Positions 19,300-30,426 of a stretch of 64,000 nt of DNA are shown here, piece after piece. How positions within the stretch are numbered: the first letter of the stretch is position 1; every line of letters begins with the position of its first letter. The position numbers and the translations under genes were made by a program. A model generated the notes under the pieces. It did no database searches, was not told the origin of the DNA, and saw only the letters and a program-made list of their open reading frames with translations. Origin of the DNA: Ascarosepion bandense (taxonomy: Eukaryota; Mollusca; Cephalopoda; Sepiida; Sepiidae); assembly GCA_037127315.1 (NCBI GenBank), contig JBBBDQ010001684.1:5134501-5198500 (forward strand), read 5' to 3'.

Positions 19300-20200
19300 T
19301 GTCTTCTTTCAGTGCACGTTTTACACATTTTTACATATTCTTCTACATTTGTAGAATAGATTGGCCATCATACCTCTAGCCCTAACCTCCTTTGCGTAGA
19401 CATTATTCCACAATAAACATGTATGCTTTTTATAATTTTGCTGGCAAATTACACCCTTTTCCACGGTTAATTTGTGTTTAATCTCTTTAAAAACATCTTT
19501 CTGCTTGTGAACAATTAATCCACTTATTTTTTATCCTAAACAATATGCTACTCAATATGGCATCTTGCTTCGTATTTTCAGCTAATTTGTTTATAGACAA
19601 AATATCAATTTCGACGAAGTGTAAGAAAGTATCGTAATTTTCCTCCTCTTTTTTTTACTTTCAAAACCTCAGGATGCAGAATTTCCCGTACCAAATATCA
19701 AAGTCAAACGCCGTTAACATTAAGGCCGATCTTAGAATTCTAGACGACGTTACCTTCCTAGGATTAAATATAAATTCTAAAGATCTAGGGTCGGACATCA
19801 GTAGGATATTTTTTCTAATCCCAAAACTGACGAGCTCTATTTATTGTCCATATTATGGCCAAATCTTTTTTCTCAATATTTGAGTAGTTTGATTCGGATG
19901 TTGACAATTTTCTCGAAAGATACATAAGTTGACCATCCTGAGCTAATATTCCCGAAATTGCGTGATAATTTTCGTCAATTGTTACTACTATTTCCTTTCT
20001 AGCGTCGAATATCTTTGCAACTGGCCACTTTGCTAGAACAGCTTTTAATTTTTCAAATAGTACTTGTTCTTTTGTCTAAATAAATTCCACACTCTTTTTC
20101 CTTAAAGCAGCAAAAGGTTCTGTCAATTTAGAGCATTGTTCTACATATCATCTGTAAAAAAAATTTACAAGTCTTAAGAAAGATTGCATTTTTTTTTGTT
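19300..20200 (-). pseudogene. gypsy RNase H to integrase zinc-finger region
   Basis: Minus-strand blocks APVLAKWQVAKIFDAR, VVTIDENYHAISGI and YLSRKLSTSESNYSNIEKKD are typical of the gypsy RNase H domain. Further on, EEYVKMCKTCTER-like residues (about 19330) fit the HHCC finger preceding integrase. Frames are broken throughout. Confidence 0.75.
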
Positions 20201-20930
20201 CTGAAGTACTTATTAATTAATATTTTGTCAACGATTGGTCTTGTGCTACGCTATCGTTAGATATGGAACATCCTAAAAATCATATTTTTTTTAGTATTGT
20301 GAACACATTTTGTTTTGTTTTTTATTGCTAATCCAGCAATTTTAAACTTATTCAAGACCAAACTGGTCTTCCGTTTTAGTTCTTCGTCGTTAAGTGCATC
20401 AATGTTAATGTCATCCTGGTAGCATGTTATATTTTTTATATCTCTGCTAATAACTTCTTTTACGGTCCTTTGACAAATCGCATTTGCGGTTTTAATTCCA
20501 TACGGGATTTTTGTTCCATCTTAATAACTCTGTTGGTTTATTTATTGCTGTGTCTTCTTCAATAGGTATTTGATGGTATGCCGACTCGAGGGACTTCAAA
20601 GCTCATTCTACATTGATCATAGGATATGGGTCTGTACATATTTTTTGGTTAACGCCTATTTTGAAATCACCACAAATGCTTAGTTACTAACGGGGAGAAC
20701 CATTTGCACCCTTCTGGTAGAACTCGTTCAAGTAGATCTTTTTCCAGTATTTTTTAAAACATTTTTTCACAACTATTGGTAGTAAATGGACTGGCACCTT
20801 ACGTGCTTGAAAATATGAGGGAAGACATCTTTTTTGTCTTAAATTCACTTCATAGCTATTTAACATTTTAGTTTCTTCTGCTTTAAATTTGTTCACTAGT
20901 TTTGTTGAATTTATGTTCAACACATAATTT
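20200..20930 (-). pseudogene. gypsy reverse transcriptase remnant
   Basis: The minus strand reads ARKVPVHLLPIVKKC, LLERVLPEGCKWFSPL-like, TDPYPMINVECALKSLES, AYHQIPIEEDTAINKPTE and, after frameshifts, CYQDDINIDALNDEELKTR-like residues containing the DD active-site pair. These follow the order of RT motifs in Ty3/gypsy pol. Reverse transcriptase would copy the element RNA into DNA. Confidence 0.82.
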
Positions 20931-21299
20931 CCTATAAGACCATGATTCTTTTCAGTTTGTCACGATAATTGATAATACGTGAAACTTTTTTTTTAGTTCT
21001 ACGTACGCTTCAAAATAACCTAATGTTTGTTTTTATCACAGATTCGTCAAAATGATTCAATTGGAGAAGTATTTTCTCAAACATGTTTTTCATAATTTCT
21101 TCCAAAAATGTCTGGGTATCAAAGTCACATTACTTTCCGTATTTAATTCCATGTCCAATAAAATATTGATTCGGATTTTTAATAACACTTTTTATTCCTT
21201 TTTTTTATTCCTTTTTTTTTTCAATGAAAAGACGTCCGTATTTTTTTCCTTTCTTTTTTTAAACCACCCCAATGTTTGTTTTGGGATTTACACATACAC

Positions 21300-21985
21300 T
21301 TAAAACTATTCATTTTGAAACATTTTTCACATCTTTTTTATATGCCGGACATTTTTGTTTTTCTCCTTGATCTTTATAACCACACCAAGTGCACATTATT
21401 CTGTCTTTTTTCTTTATCACGTATATATCCATTTCCTCAACCAGATCCGTAAGTTTGTATTAAATTTCTGAATCAATTCTTGAACGAATTCGACATACCG
21501 TTCTAAAAAACCTTCCCAGTCGTAAATGCATGAGCCATTTGCCGATACTTCTCATTTGGAAGGACGCTCACCAATTTCATTTGAATCAAATCCCCTTTGA
21601 TTGGCTGGTTTTCTGATCCCAGTTTCTCAAATTTACAATATTCAGCGGCCTGTTTCAAAGAAAGAACATTATCAATAACTGGCTCATTCACTTTCTGAGA
21701 AATGTTCATGAACTTAGCTTTCTCTGCATTCGCTAGGTTTTTCTTGGTGGGTATATTTTTCACTATTGATTTATATTGTGGAACGTCAGTTTCTCCAACT
21801 GTCTTGGGTATGCAATTGATGATACTTTGATAATAGCCTCACAACCCAAAGTTTCCAAGAAGAGATCAATTATCTGGCTTTCTACTTCAAATGATTTAAA
21901 TCCTTCTGCAGATTTACCTGCTAGACTCTTAAGCCACTTATCCGTACTCATAATTATTCAGTTCCTTAGATATCGGTGACGCCAT
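21300..21985 (-). pseudogene. gypsy gag with zinc knuckle remnant
   Basis: A possible start, MASPISKELNNYEYG, begins at 21985. After a stop and frameshift come STDKWLKSLAGKSAEGFKSF and ETLGCEAIIKVSS (21763-21951). A frame at 21503-21763 continues with LSLKQAAEYCKFEKLGSENQ. Near 21330-21400 CTWCGYKDQGEKQKCPA and CEKCF look like the nucleocapsid knuckle of gypsy elements. Gag would package the RNA into particles. Confidence 0.7.
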
Positions 21986-22165
21986 TGTAGTGTAGTGTTA
22001 CTAACTGATGGGAACTTTTAAACACTCAGCTAACTCTTTGATAATAGCTGAATCATCTCCCCATCAGCTATGGTTTAAATAACATCGTAGATAGAGTTCT
22101 CCAGCCTCGGGTAGTAACCAGTCTAATAGAAGGAAAGTTCTGAATTCAGAAACTTAAAAAAGGCA
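21986..22165 (+). mobile_element. SINE-like or LTR-like flank of the gypsy element
   Basis: GTAGTGTAGTGTTACTAA matches 17961-18024. The following CAGCTATGGTTTAAATAACA, ATAGAGTTCTCCAGCCT and GTAACCAGTCTA match the body of family 1 SINEs, which favours a SINE reading for this side. Confidence 0.6.
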
Positions 22166-22169
22166 AGGA

Positions 22170-22689
22170 GAAACTATCCAACTATCTTTCCCAATAATGT
22201 ATATAAGGCAATTTTCAGAGAATATAAAATATTAAATCATTCTTTTCGAAAAGACTAAGTTCTAATTTCGCGAAATCCAAATATTCTTGGCAGTCGGATT
22301 AGATTTGTTAATGTTTTCAGGAGAAAGAAATCTTTAAAAAGCAAAAGTGCAACACTTACCAAAACTTTTGGCGTTTTGTCAAAATCTGATTTCTACCATT
22401 AATAGACGATTCTGATCTCATGCTATTTCTATTAAAAGACTCCAACTTTGCAAGATTTCGGCTTGATTTTTGTCTATCCGAAAAAGTGTTTTGGAAACTG
22501 TCCAGTTTACGTTACATGTCTGTTATGAACTTCTTTTATACATACTGCACCTTTTAACGTCTTATCATTTCTAGCTGCAAATGAAGTCTTTTTTACCATT
22601 AGCCCTCTAACTGTTCTTTATTCATTTACACAAACTATTAAATGACACTATGTTAGGCAAGTTAAAGATTGTTTTTTTGTTGTTCCTCT
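22170..22689. other. no gene recognised
   Basis: AT-rich sequence without motifs that I can assign. Confidence 0.4.
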
Positions 22690-22920
22690 TGTCTTTGATA
22701 AGTTCTGTGAGTGTCAGGTTTTCGAAATCTTCTTTCCCCATCGTGGGAATTTCAACCTTTTCAGATTTCATGTAGAATTGTACTTTTTGTTTAAATTTTC
22801 CTTAAAACTCCTTCATTACTTACACGTTGTATCCATGATATTCTCACCATCCTTCTGCAGAACCATATCTATTTATGGTTCTTCATCTCTCATGAATTTG
22901 GCCAGTGTTCATTGCCGAAA
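22690..22920 (-). pseudogene. RTE-type LINE fragment
   Basis: On the minus strand, in order, the sequence matches the ANTGQIHERRRT, MVLQKDGENIMDTTC and SNEGVLRKI-like blocks of the RTE C-terminal region, then GKEDFENLTLTEL. It is badly frameshifted. Confidence 0.65.
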
Positions 22921-22924
22921 TTGT

Positions 22925-23060
22925 AGAAAGTGAAGATTATGAGGAGGAATAACGATTTACACTTGATTTGAAGAAGTCAAATGTTTTCAAGAAAGCAATC
23001 ACGTGGAATTCCGTTCCACAAAGCGCCAGTTTGGACATTTGACATGGAAATCACGATAGA
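22925..23060 (-). pseudogene. jockey/CR1-type LINE, 3'-terminal scrap
   Basis: The minus strand reads QTGALWNGIPRDCFLENI then FKSSVNRYSSS-like residues, the LWN-LPRDCF tail of LINE polymerases. Confidence 0.6.
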
Positions 23061-23334
23061 ATGGTAATAGGCTTGAAACACTGCTTAAGTATTCACCCAC
23101 AAGAATGCGTAAATGTCAAGGAGAGCGAGGAAAGAGAGAGAGAGGTGGGGGGAATAGCGAGAGAGAATAGCACCAGCCTAGATAGGACAGCTATACTCTA
23201 TTTTTGGCCTAATCTGACTCTTTTAAAAAGAAAATCACGGCATAATTGCCAGATGATACTTCGTGCGATAGAATCAGATAACCATAAAGGAGGATCCTGA
23301 CTTAAAAAACTCGGCTTCAGTCGAGTTTTTGCCA

Positions 23335-23745
23335 ATGTGATGAGGCTTCCCTCTGTCTTTTTTACAAGTATTTTCATGGCAACTGCTCTGATGAGTTTTT
23401 TTCCCTGGTTCTCCGATCACATATATTTATATGTGCTACTAGATTGGCAACTAGGTCCCACTCTTTTACCCTCGAAATAGTTAAATGTAACTCCTCTTTT
23501 ATTTTAACAGTTCTTTTCTAGCACTTCCCGTTTGTGGAACTCTATTCCATTTGCTTGCTTTCCTGATATCTACAATCGGCAAAATTTTAAATCTAACGTC
23601 AATTGCCATCTCTCTACTTGATTGCCATTCATCTCTTATCATTCGACATTCCCTGTACCTTTTTTCCTCTCAATGTAACCCCACTGCGTACCAGTGGCAG
23701 TCCTGCCTTTCTTCGGGTAAAATGATTATAAAAATATATTAAATG
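23335..23745 (+). pseudogene. jockey/CR1-type LINE, 3'-terminal fragment
   Basis: EASLCLFYKYFHGNCSDEF, then FICATRLATRSHSFTLEIVK and FPFVELYSICLLS-like blocks, then a 3' untranslated end (CCCACTGCGTACCAGTGGCA, GGGTAAAATGATTATAAAAA). The end matches the 3' terminus of the intact LINE at 46111. It is 5'-truncated with frameshifts. Confidence 0.8.
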
Positions 23746-24184
23746 TTATTACGGTAAATACAGCAACAAACCTTTCGGATATTTAAAAACTGAATAACAG
23801 ATATAACCACAACGACTCTCTATTTTATAGTCATATTTATTCTAATTTTGTAAAATAAAACAATTTTGGTGTTTAGAAAAGAAGGGATTAGTTCAAAAGT
23901 GAAAAATAATAAAAAACAAAACTTACTTTTATAAAAAGTGTGCATTCTCGTCTGTTTGATAGTTATTAACGGTATCGTCATTTAATTTGTGATGTTAGTG
24001 ACACACTTTCAACTACTGAAGAATTATAAGGAAATACGCTCACCGAGAGTCCATTCATCCTTCCTTCTCCTTGGTTGGTCTTTCGACACAAATTCATCAT
24101 CAGTCGCTAACTCAGTGTTGTTTCAGATTGCGCATCAACATGAGGTATTATTCTCATGCTAATCTTTTGAGCCTACTCTTTCAT
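23746..24184. other. no gene recognised
   Basis: AT-rich sequence between LINE fragments. Confidence 0.4.
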
Positions 24185-25231
24185 GCTGGCTCAAGGCATG
24201 TCAGAAGAGAGCAGGTTTTTTGTCTTGTCAGTTCTTTTATTTCTTTATGTATGTCTGCTTTATTATTCCTGCTCAATCTCTACTTCTGCACATTTATCAT
24301 TGAGCCATTCCTCTTTAGCCTGTCTGCATTTTCTTCTTATTTCCTCGTGTAGTTCCCTGCACTCCATTCCATGTCTTGATATCATTTTCTACCTCTTTCG
24401 CATCATGTCCAGAATCTCTTCAGTTATCCACTCGTTTTTTCTTCTGTGCCTAATATTCTTTTGGGGCAGTGTTGCTTGCTGATGTCACTATTTCTTTCTT
24501 TAGCGAGTCCCATTTCGAGTGTCCCTTTCCAATTTGTTCTTCGTATTTGATTTTCACGCTGTTAGTGTATTCTTTCTGTAGGTTAAGGTCATTCACTAGG
24601 CTGTTGTATTTCCGTTTTGGTGCTGCACTAGGCTTCTTCAATCTCTGGAGTTTCACCTTTTGCAGATGATTGGGACGTGGTCGCTTCCACAATCGGCGCC
24701 TGGATAGGCTTTGCTTTGAACCAATGCATTTCTGAATCTCCTGTTTATGGTTATATAGTCTGTCTGGTTTTTCGTGTTACATCCTGGGCTTCTCCATGTC
24801 CACAGACATCGTGGGTGTTCTTAAAGGTGTTAATTATTACTGGTCATTTGCTGTGTACCATTGGACCCATTTTTCTCAGCGTTCGTTGCGGATCCCTAAA
24901 CAAAGTTGCCAGTTGTTATACCTTCCTTCTTCTTGCCTACTTTGGCATTCAAATCTCTCATGATGATTCTGCTCTCTTAGCGTTTACAATGAGTCTTGGT
25001 ATTGTCTAGAGTGGAGTAAAATGATTCTATTTCTTCCTCAGTGATTTGTGTTGTTGGTGCATATACGACTACAACTGCTATGTTGAACTGTCTCCCTTTC
25101 AGTTTGACCAGGAGAACGCTTTCGGAGAACTGGCAGTATCCCAAAACACATTTCTTCATTTCTTTGTTCATTATTAAGCCAACTCCTTTTTCGTTATTTT
25201 TACCTTCTGCGTAAAAACTCCTTAAACACAA
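24185..25231 (-). pseudogene. RTE-type LINE, endonuclease and linker
   Basis: The minus strand starts in the endonuclease domain with KGVGLIMNKEMKKCVLGYCQ, LKGRQFNIAVVVVYAPTTQ and EEIESFYSTLD. After frameshifts it passes to KRPRPNHLQKVKLQRLKKP and WDSLKKEIVTSASNTAPKE, the linker that precedes RT in RTE elements. It ends with GMECRELHEEIRRKCRQAKE-like residues. This is the only 5' portion of an RTE copy in the window. All other RTE fragments are 3' parts. The endonuclease nicks the target DNA before reverse transcription. Confidence 0.85.
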
Positions 25232-25584
25232 AAGCAGAAACGCTAGATCCTAAAAGGAAAGTGAAAAAGCAACACCTGACTGAGAGGGTGATAGCATCAG
25301 CCAATAGACAAAAAGCTAGATACAATATTTAAGTTAACAAATAAGGAATCTCAAATGAATATCAATGAGTTTATGTCGTAGGTATTTTCCCCAGTGTACT
25401 AGTAAAATAATAAATATACAAATTTCAAGAGTTTTAAAGCAAAGGCTGTTGTCTTTTTATGAAAGATTTGTAGTTCATTTGACGGTATTTAAGAGCATGT
25501 ACTCAATTTTTCATTACAATATATATTTGTAAAAAGATCAGGAGTGTTCATGTGACTGCTTGAAATAATAGCATATATATAGAG
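25232..25584. other. no gene recognised
   Basis: AT-rich spacer with no coding or structural signal. Confidence 0.4.
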
Positions 25585-26718
25585 AAAACTTACATTTTGC
25601 TTTAGGAGGAAGTATTACAAGGGTGTGTAATTCTTCGATCATATTCAGATTCACGGAGCCATAAAACTAACGTCTGATCTCAGAAAAGGGACGAGATCAA
25701 CAAAGTGTCTGTTTTTGGAATTCTGGGATCGGGGTTAACTTAGAACTTTTCTGCTTCCTCTTTTTGCATGATGGGAAGAAGAATTTATTTTTATTTAACT
25801 GCCACAAATTTGCTTCTCTAAGACAGTTTCTGGTTAGTGCTAACATTTTAGAGAAGTCTGGGAAGTGTTATAACAGAAGACGGAAAGTGCAACACAGAGA
25901 TCCGAAGGCGAATTGGCATGGCGAAGGAAGCATTCCAGAAATTGAGTAAGGTATTAAGAAACAGGACAATTTCGCTAGAAACAAGGAAGAGGGTACTGGA
26001 TTGCTATGTGTTGTTCGTTCTTCAATATGGCAGTGAATGCTGGACAATATCATCAAAGATGAAGGAAAAACTTGAAGCAACTGAAATGTGGTTCTACAGA
26101 AAGATGCTGCGAATATCATGGGTCGAGCATGTGAGTTAATGATGAGGTCTTAGAAATGATGGAAACAAAAGGGAAATTAATACTAAGCATCAGGAAAAGA
26201 CAGCAGAAGTTCCTGGGACATGCAATGAGGAAGGAGGGCTTGGAGAACCTGATACTAACAGGCCAGATAGCGGGAAAAAGAGAGAGGGAAAGCAGTGGAT
26301 AACATTTGACTGACCTAATCAGGTGGATGATGGAACGAGGGTTGCATGGGGTAACAGGAGAAGGCGTGCTAAGAGCCACCAGGGATAGGGAGACGTGGAA
26401 AGCCATGATCGCCTACGTCCTGAAGGGACAGGGCACATAGAAGAAGAATAGATTTTGCGAGACGATATAGTGCATTATAGATGAATATAAAAATATCATG
26501 GCAATATCATGGTGATCAGAAAGGAACATAGTACTCTGACTTATTTTATAAATGTTCACTCGTTCAGCTTTCGGAACAATATCAGGAAGACAGATTCTTA
26601 AGGATAAGAGAAGAGAGTTGAAATCTCGCTGGTGGAGCATTCTTTGATTTTTTTCTACGCTGCTTACTTAAATAGTCGTAGAGTAACGACCCGAGTGCTA
26701 CGATAATACGAAATTATG
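25585..26718. repeat. duplicated block, copy 1
   Basis: The flanks 25585-25857 and 26431-26718 match 29168-29450 and 29580-29868 closely. Shared stretches include CATAAACTAACGTCTGATCT-like sequence and TAGTCGTAGAGTAACGACCC. An RTE fragment lies between them in both copies. In copy 2 it is shortened by roughly 450 bases. Confidence 0.88.
25855..26440 (+). pseudogene. RTE-type LINE, C-terminal RT fragment and 3' end
   Basis: Blocks in order: TEIRRRIGMAKEAFQKLSKV, LETRKRVLDCYVLFVLQYGS, ECWTISSKMKEKLEATEM, WFYRKMLRISWVEHVS, then with a frameshift RKRQQKFLGHAMRKEGLENL, and the terminal AAAGCCATGATCGCCTACGT. GGCACATAGAAGAAG closes the element, giving the short GAA tail seen on other copies. It is one of the best preserved RTE 3' segments here. 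Confidence 0.9.
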
Positions 26719-27269
26719 AAGCCTATTTTTAATCAAATATTTTTTCTTTACAAAGAGAAGATTGCATGTCAAGACGTGATTCTTTGGAAAAAAATCGAGC
26801 TATTCCAGTGTATAACAAAGAAAACGACTGATTACCTATATTCGAGTGACTTATCTTCAGAAAAAAATATCAATTCTTGAAGAAGCAACATTGGTTTTGA
26901 TGATAATCTTTTTGATGCTGTGATATGAATGCGAGCGCTGGCGAACTTCTGCCCGTGTGTTTTCCGAGATGGGATTAATTTTGAATACATTGTTAGACGG
27001 AGTCATCTGAGGCAGACATCAAAAAGACACCGACAGCGATAACACACAATCAAAAAAAAGAAATAAAAAAGAAATAAAAAGTTCGTTATTTATACAACTA
27101 ATCAAATATCTAAGATTTTATAAGCGGATTATATCGTAGACTTACCAGTTGGAAAGTTGCTACAAACACGAAAGGTTAAAAATTTACTAAGACTACAATT
27201 CTAAAAGAGTCCGCCTATATTTCAAACCAGTTATCTGTAGAATTGACAGTCGGACACAATGAAGGAAAC
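26719..27269. other. no gene recognised
   Basis: AT-rich sequence with no assigned element. Confidence 0.4.
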
Positions 27270-27845
27270 ACTTCTCAACGACCGAGGACAAAGATACATT
27301 TTGGATCTGTACCTCCAAAACTGAAGTTTCTGGAACACATAACAAAGAAGGAAGGAAGGAAGGCTTGGAGAATCTGATACTCATAGGACGCAAAGGAGGA
27401 AAGAGGATAGCAGCACGTGACATACTTGATGGGCTTAAACAAATGGATGGCAGAATAGGGTTTGGGAGAAATCAGTCAGTTAGTAAGGTGCCATACGTGA
27501 TACATGTTTGGGTGATCATGTCTCTTTCGATCCATGACTGACTAGGCAAAAGATTTTCTCATAGTAGGTTGCCATTTATTTCTGCGGCAGGCTGGTTGCT
27601 AACCAAGGCTATAGAACCCAATCCGTCCTGATATTTAACCCATAGCTGGAGGGAGAAGAGATATTCTCAAGGATATTTGCGGGTAAGTGAATGCAACAAA
27701 TTGAACTGAAATTCGAACTCGGCTCTACCGATTTTCTCATTCCGAGCCGATATCCATTATACCAGGACAAAATATATTAAGAACAACAAGGGACATGAAG
27801 ATGTGGAGGAGCATGATCGACTATGTCTTAAAGGGACTCGGCGCA
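27270..27845 (+). pseudogene. RTE-type LINE 3' end split by a SINE
   Basis: KLKFLEHITKKEG, GLENLIL-like and HVTYLMGLNKWMAE blocks occupy 27280-27472. The RTE then resumes after the SINE at about 27770 with a TTAAGAACAACAAGGGACAT segment and the terminal ATGATCGACTATGTCTTAAA. The two halves join in the order of the other copies, so the SINE inserted into an existing RTE. Confidence 0.85.
27473..27763 (-). mobile_element. tRNA-derived SINE, family 1, nested in RTE
   Basis: The reverse complement carries ATATCGGCTCGGAATGAGAA, a B box region AGTTCGAATTTCAGTTCAAT, the body blocks and the CATACGTGATACATG end. The A box end is shortened. AAAT-like sequence on both sides may be the target duplication. 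Confidence 0.87.
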
Positions 27846-27949
27846 TAAGAAGACACCCAAAACATTTAGAGGATTTTTCTAATTCATTATCTTCTATTTG
27901 CCATGACTTTTTATGACTTTGGCGAAGATGTCCCTTCACAATATTTTCT

Positions 27950-28225
27950 TTTTTCTTTATAAATAGTCTTTGTTATTTCTCCTAAACCTTGTTCCGCCGC
28001 CCGCTTGCTCGATAGATCATGAGTTGCTTTCCTTTATCCATCTTGCCGTCAATCTGCCCTGTGTCTATCACATTTTCCATGCTGTCTTTCCTTATTACCT
28101 TCCATAGAAATTTCAACAGTCTCGTCCTAAAGTCTATTAGTGTCTTTTAGTTTTTATTTTCTCTAAAACATCGTTTTTACTCACAGGTTTAGTCAAGGTT
28201 ATTAGCAGCATCCTTAAAACTAAAA
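27950..28225 (-). pseudogene. RTE-type LINE fragment
   Basis: Minus strand: KFLWKVIRKDSMENVIDTG, QIDGKMDKGKQLMIYRASG and TNNKDYL-like blocks of the RTE 3' region, plus a KNDVLEKIKTKRH-like block. It is frameshifted. Confidence 0.75.
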
Positions 28226-28989
28226 AAGAAAAAACACTCAAAGAACGTGTACTTATGGAATGTTATGGCTATTACTGCTGGGTTGGTTTTTTCACCTAAA
28301 CATCAAAAACTTGTTGAATGGCTTTCGCCGCTGAAATAAATAGGCAAAGAGAAAAGGAAAGATACGGAGACACTAGAGGGACAGTTTGGACACTGATTTT
28401 ATTTTTATTGGTTCCAACGACCTCTTGTTGGGGAAATTCCTTCCCGAACAGTTTGGTACGTCTTTACCATCCAAAGTCCAACAGAAAAAGCGATAGAGTT
28501 TATTTTTGGCACCATGAGGCCTCTTTTTTGCGCATGCGTCAATTATCTTTCCTGTCCGAGGACTCCTGGGAGATTTTTATGTTTATTTTATTTTTGTATT
28601 TTTATTTTATTTTGTAGTTTTTATTTTATTTCGTATTTTTATTTAATTCCTACATACGTTTGCCAGCTTCATTGACGTTAAGCTATTTAGAAGGGAGGTA
28701 ACAATACTAGTTGCAAAGGAGGTAACTTTATCAATTCATGAATCTCCTCTTAATTTTAATTACTTGAAGCAAAACGTCTACAGGCCGATTGAAAATAATA
28801 GAGATGAACCTGAAGTAGGGGTATGTCTTTTCGCCGTATTTATTCAAACATTACAGCGAGGCAATCTTAAGAGAACTAAATGTCCTGCCGGAAAACGAAA
28901 AGAAAAGACTAACCGCAAATTGCAAAAGAAAATAACTGACAGTGATCAGCAAAAGAAATATCCAAAATGCAAGTGACAATTACACAGAA
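28226..28989. other. no gene recognised
   Basis: Includes a 99-codon plus-strand frame (28318-28617) and a 70-codon frame (28764-28976). Neither has motifs or homology I recognise. An AT-rich TTTTATTTTATT run lies near 28590-28640. Confidence 0.4.
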
Positions 28990-29125
28990 GTATTTAACTG
29001 GAAAATGTTTTAACAGATGATGGAAAAATGTAACACGGAAATTCGTAAACCCATTGGAATAGCGAAAAAACCCTTTCAAAGACTTTCAAAAACAAATTAT
29101 TAAGAAACAGGAAAAATTATTTACA
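28990..29125 (+). pseudogene. RTE-type LINE scrap
   Basis: Sequence corresponding to LTGKCFNRWKNVTRKF and PLEAKKPFQRLSK-like residues, the segment after the RT core in RTE copies. Single-base indels break it. Confidence 0.65.
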
Positions 29126-29167
29126 AATAAAACAGTACTGAAATGCAGTAATAACATACAAGTAGAG

Positions 29168-29868
29168 AAGATTGACACTTTGCTTTGGAAAGAAGTATTA
29201 GAATTCTCTATAATTCTTCCATCATATCTTTATGTTCAGATTCACGGAGTCATAAACTAACGTCTGATCTCAGAAAAGGGACGAGATTAAAAAGTGTCTG
29301 TTTTTGGAATTCTGGGAACGGGTTAACTGTTTAGAACTTTTCTGCTTCCTCTTCTTACATGATGGGAAAAAGATTTATTTTTTATTTATTTTAACTGCTA
29401 CAAATCTTCTTTAAGACAGTTTCTGGTTAGTGCTAACATTTTAGAGAAGTAATTTGAAGGGCCTGATCAGGTGGATGACTGAACGGGGGTTGCGAGGTGT
29501 AACAGGAGAAAACATATTAAGAGCTTCCAGGGACAGGGAGACGTGGTGAACCATGATCCTTACGTCCTGAAAGGACATGGCACATGGAAGAAGAATAGAT
29601 TTTGCGAGACGAGATAGTGCATTATAGATGAATATAAAAATATCATGGCAATATCATGGTGATCAGAAAGGAACATAGTACTATGACTTATTTTATAAAT
29701 GTTCACTTGTTCAGCTTTCGGGGCAATATCAGGAAGACAGATTCTTAAGGATAAGAGAAGAGAGTTGAAATCTCGCTGGTGGAGTATTCTTTGATTTTTT
29801 TCTACGCTGCTTACTTAAATAGTCGTAGAGTAACGACCCGAGTCCTACGAAGATACGAAAGTATGTAA
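29168..29868. repeat. duplicated block, copy 2 (RTE internally deleted)
   Basis: Matches 25585-26718 on both flanks. Only about 135 bases of the RTE 3' end remain (29455-29590). The left breakpoint falls exactly where host sequence meets RTE in copy 1 (after GAGAAGT). Confidence 0.87.
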
Positions 29869-30040
29869 TATCAATCTGCCTATATGGCAGTAAATGGTGG
29901 AGATTTTCTTTAGAAATGAATGGTAGACTCGAGGCCGCAGAGATGTGGTTCTACAGAAGGATGCTGAAGGCAACATGGTCAGAGCTTGTTAGTAACGAGG
30001 AAGTTTTAAGGAAAAAGTAAACAAAACGGATACATTTTGA
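29868..30040 (+). pseudogene. RTE-type LINE fragment
   Basis: VISICLYGSKWWRFSLEMNG, RLEAAEMWFYRRMLKATW and SELVSNEEVLRKK follow one another in one frame, the same segment as in other RTE copies, here starting directly at the end of the duplicated block. Confidence 0.8.
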
Positions 30041-30184
30041 ACCAGTTGAAATTTCTCGTACATTTTTAGAATGCTTACTTAATAAAAAGTTTGAAAGTCG
30101 CTCAAAGTACAGGCTTGCTATTAAAATATGATAAATGAAATGTGTAATATGAGTAAAAGAGAAAAAAAGATGATGATAATAAAG

Positions 30185-30385
30185 AGGATAAATAATGACT
30201 GACCATTGATTTGTAAAAGGTTAAAATTGTAATGTTCAGGGAAACATCCACGCGGGTGTTTGTTCCTCAAAACTGATTGGAAATTTCTCCTTACATTTAA
30301 AATATGAAGGGAATGAGGATGATTCGACTATTTGGATGCGGCCTTTTAGTTTCACTCAAATTTGTTTTTTAAATGTAGAGTGGCC
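30185..30385 (-). pseudogene. jockey/CR1-type LINE, 3'-terminal fragment
   Basis: The minus strand reads PHSLHILNVRRNFQSVLRNK, then HPRGCFPEHYNFNLL. The plus-strand fragment at 40465 has the related YFLHILNVRKKFHSD. Confidence 0.65.
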
Positions 30386-30426
30386 ATCCCTACGCCTAAG
30401 TGGACTGAATTATGAGTTTCCCTTTA

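Larger units (their letters stand above)
18030..21986 (-). mobile_element. Ty3/gypsy-type LTR retrotransposon, decayed
   Basis: The minus strand shows gag, nucleocapsid zinc knuckle, reverse transcriptase, RNase H and integrase remnants in the canonical Ty3/gypsy order. The span is about 3.96 kb. A family 1 SINE (18991-19290) lies inside the integrase. All frames are broken. Confidence 0.85.

Noticed and set aside
23061..23300. 79-codon frame near a GA-rich stretch as a small gene
   Set aside because: There is no homology I recognise and no initiation or splice support.
24071..25009. Plus-strand frames of 66-110 codons with membrane-like stretches
   Set aside because: Antisense to the RTE endonuclease and linker region, which explains them.
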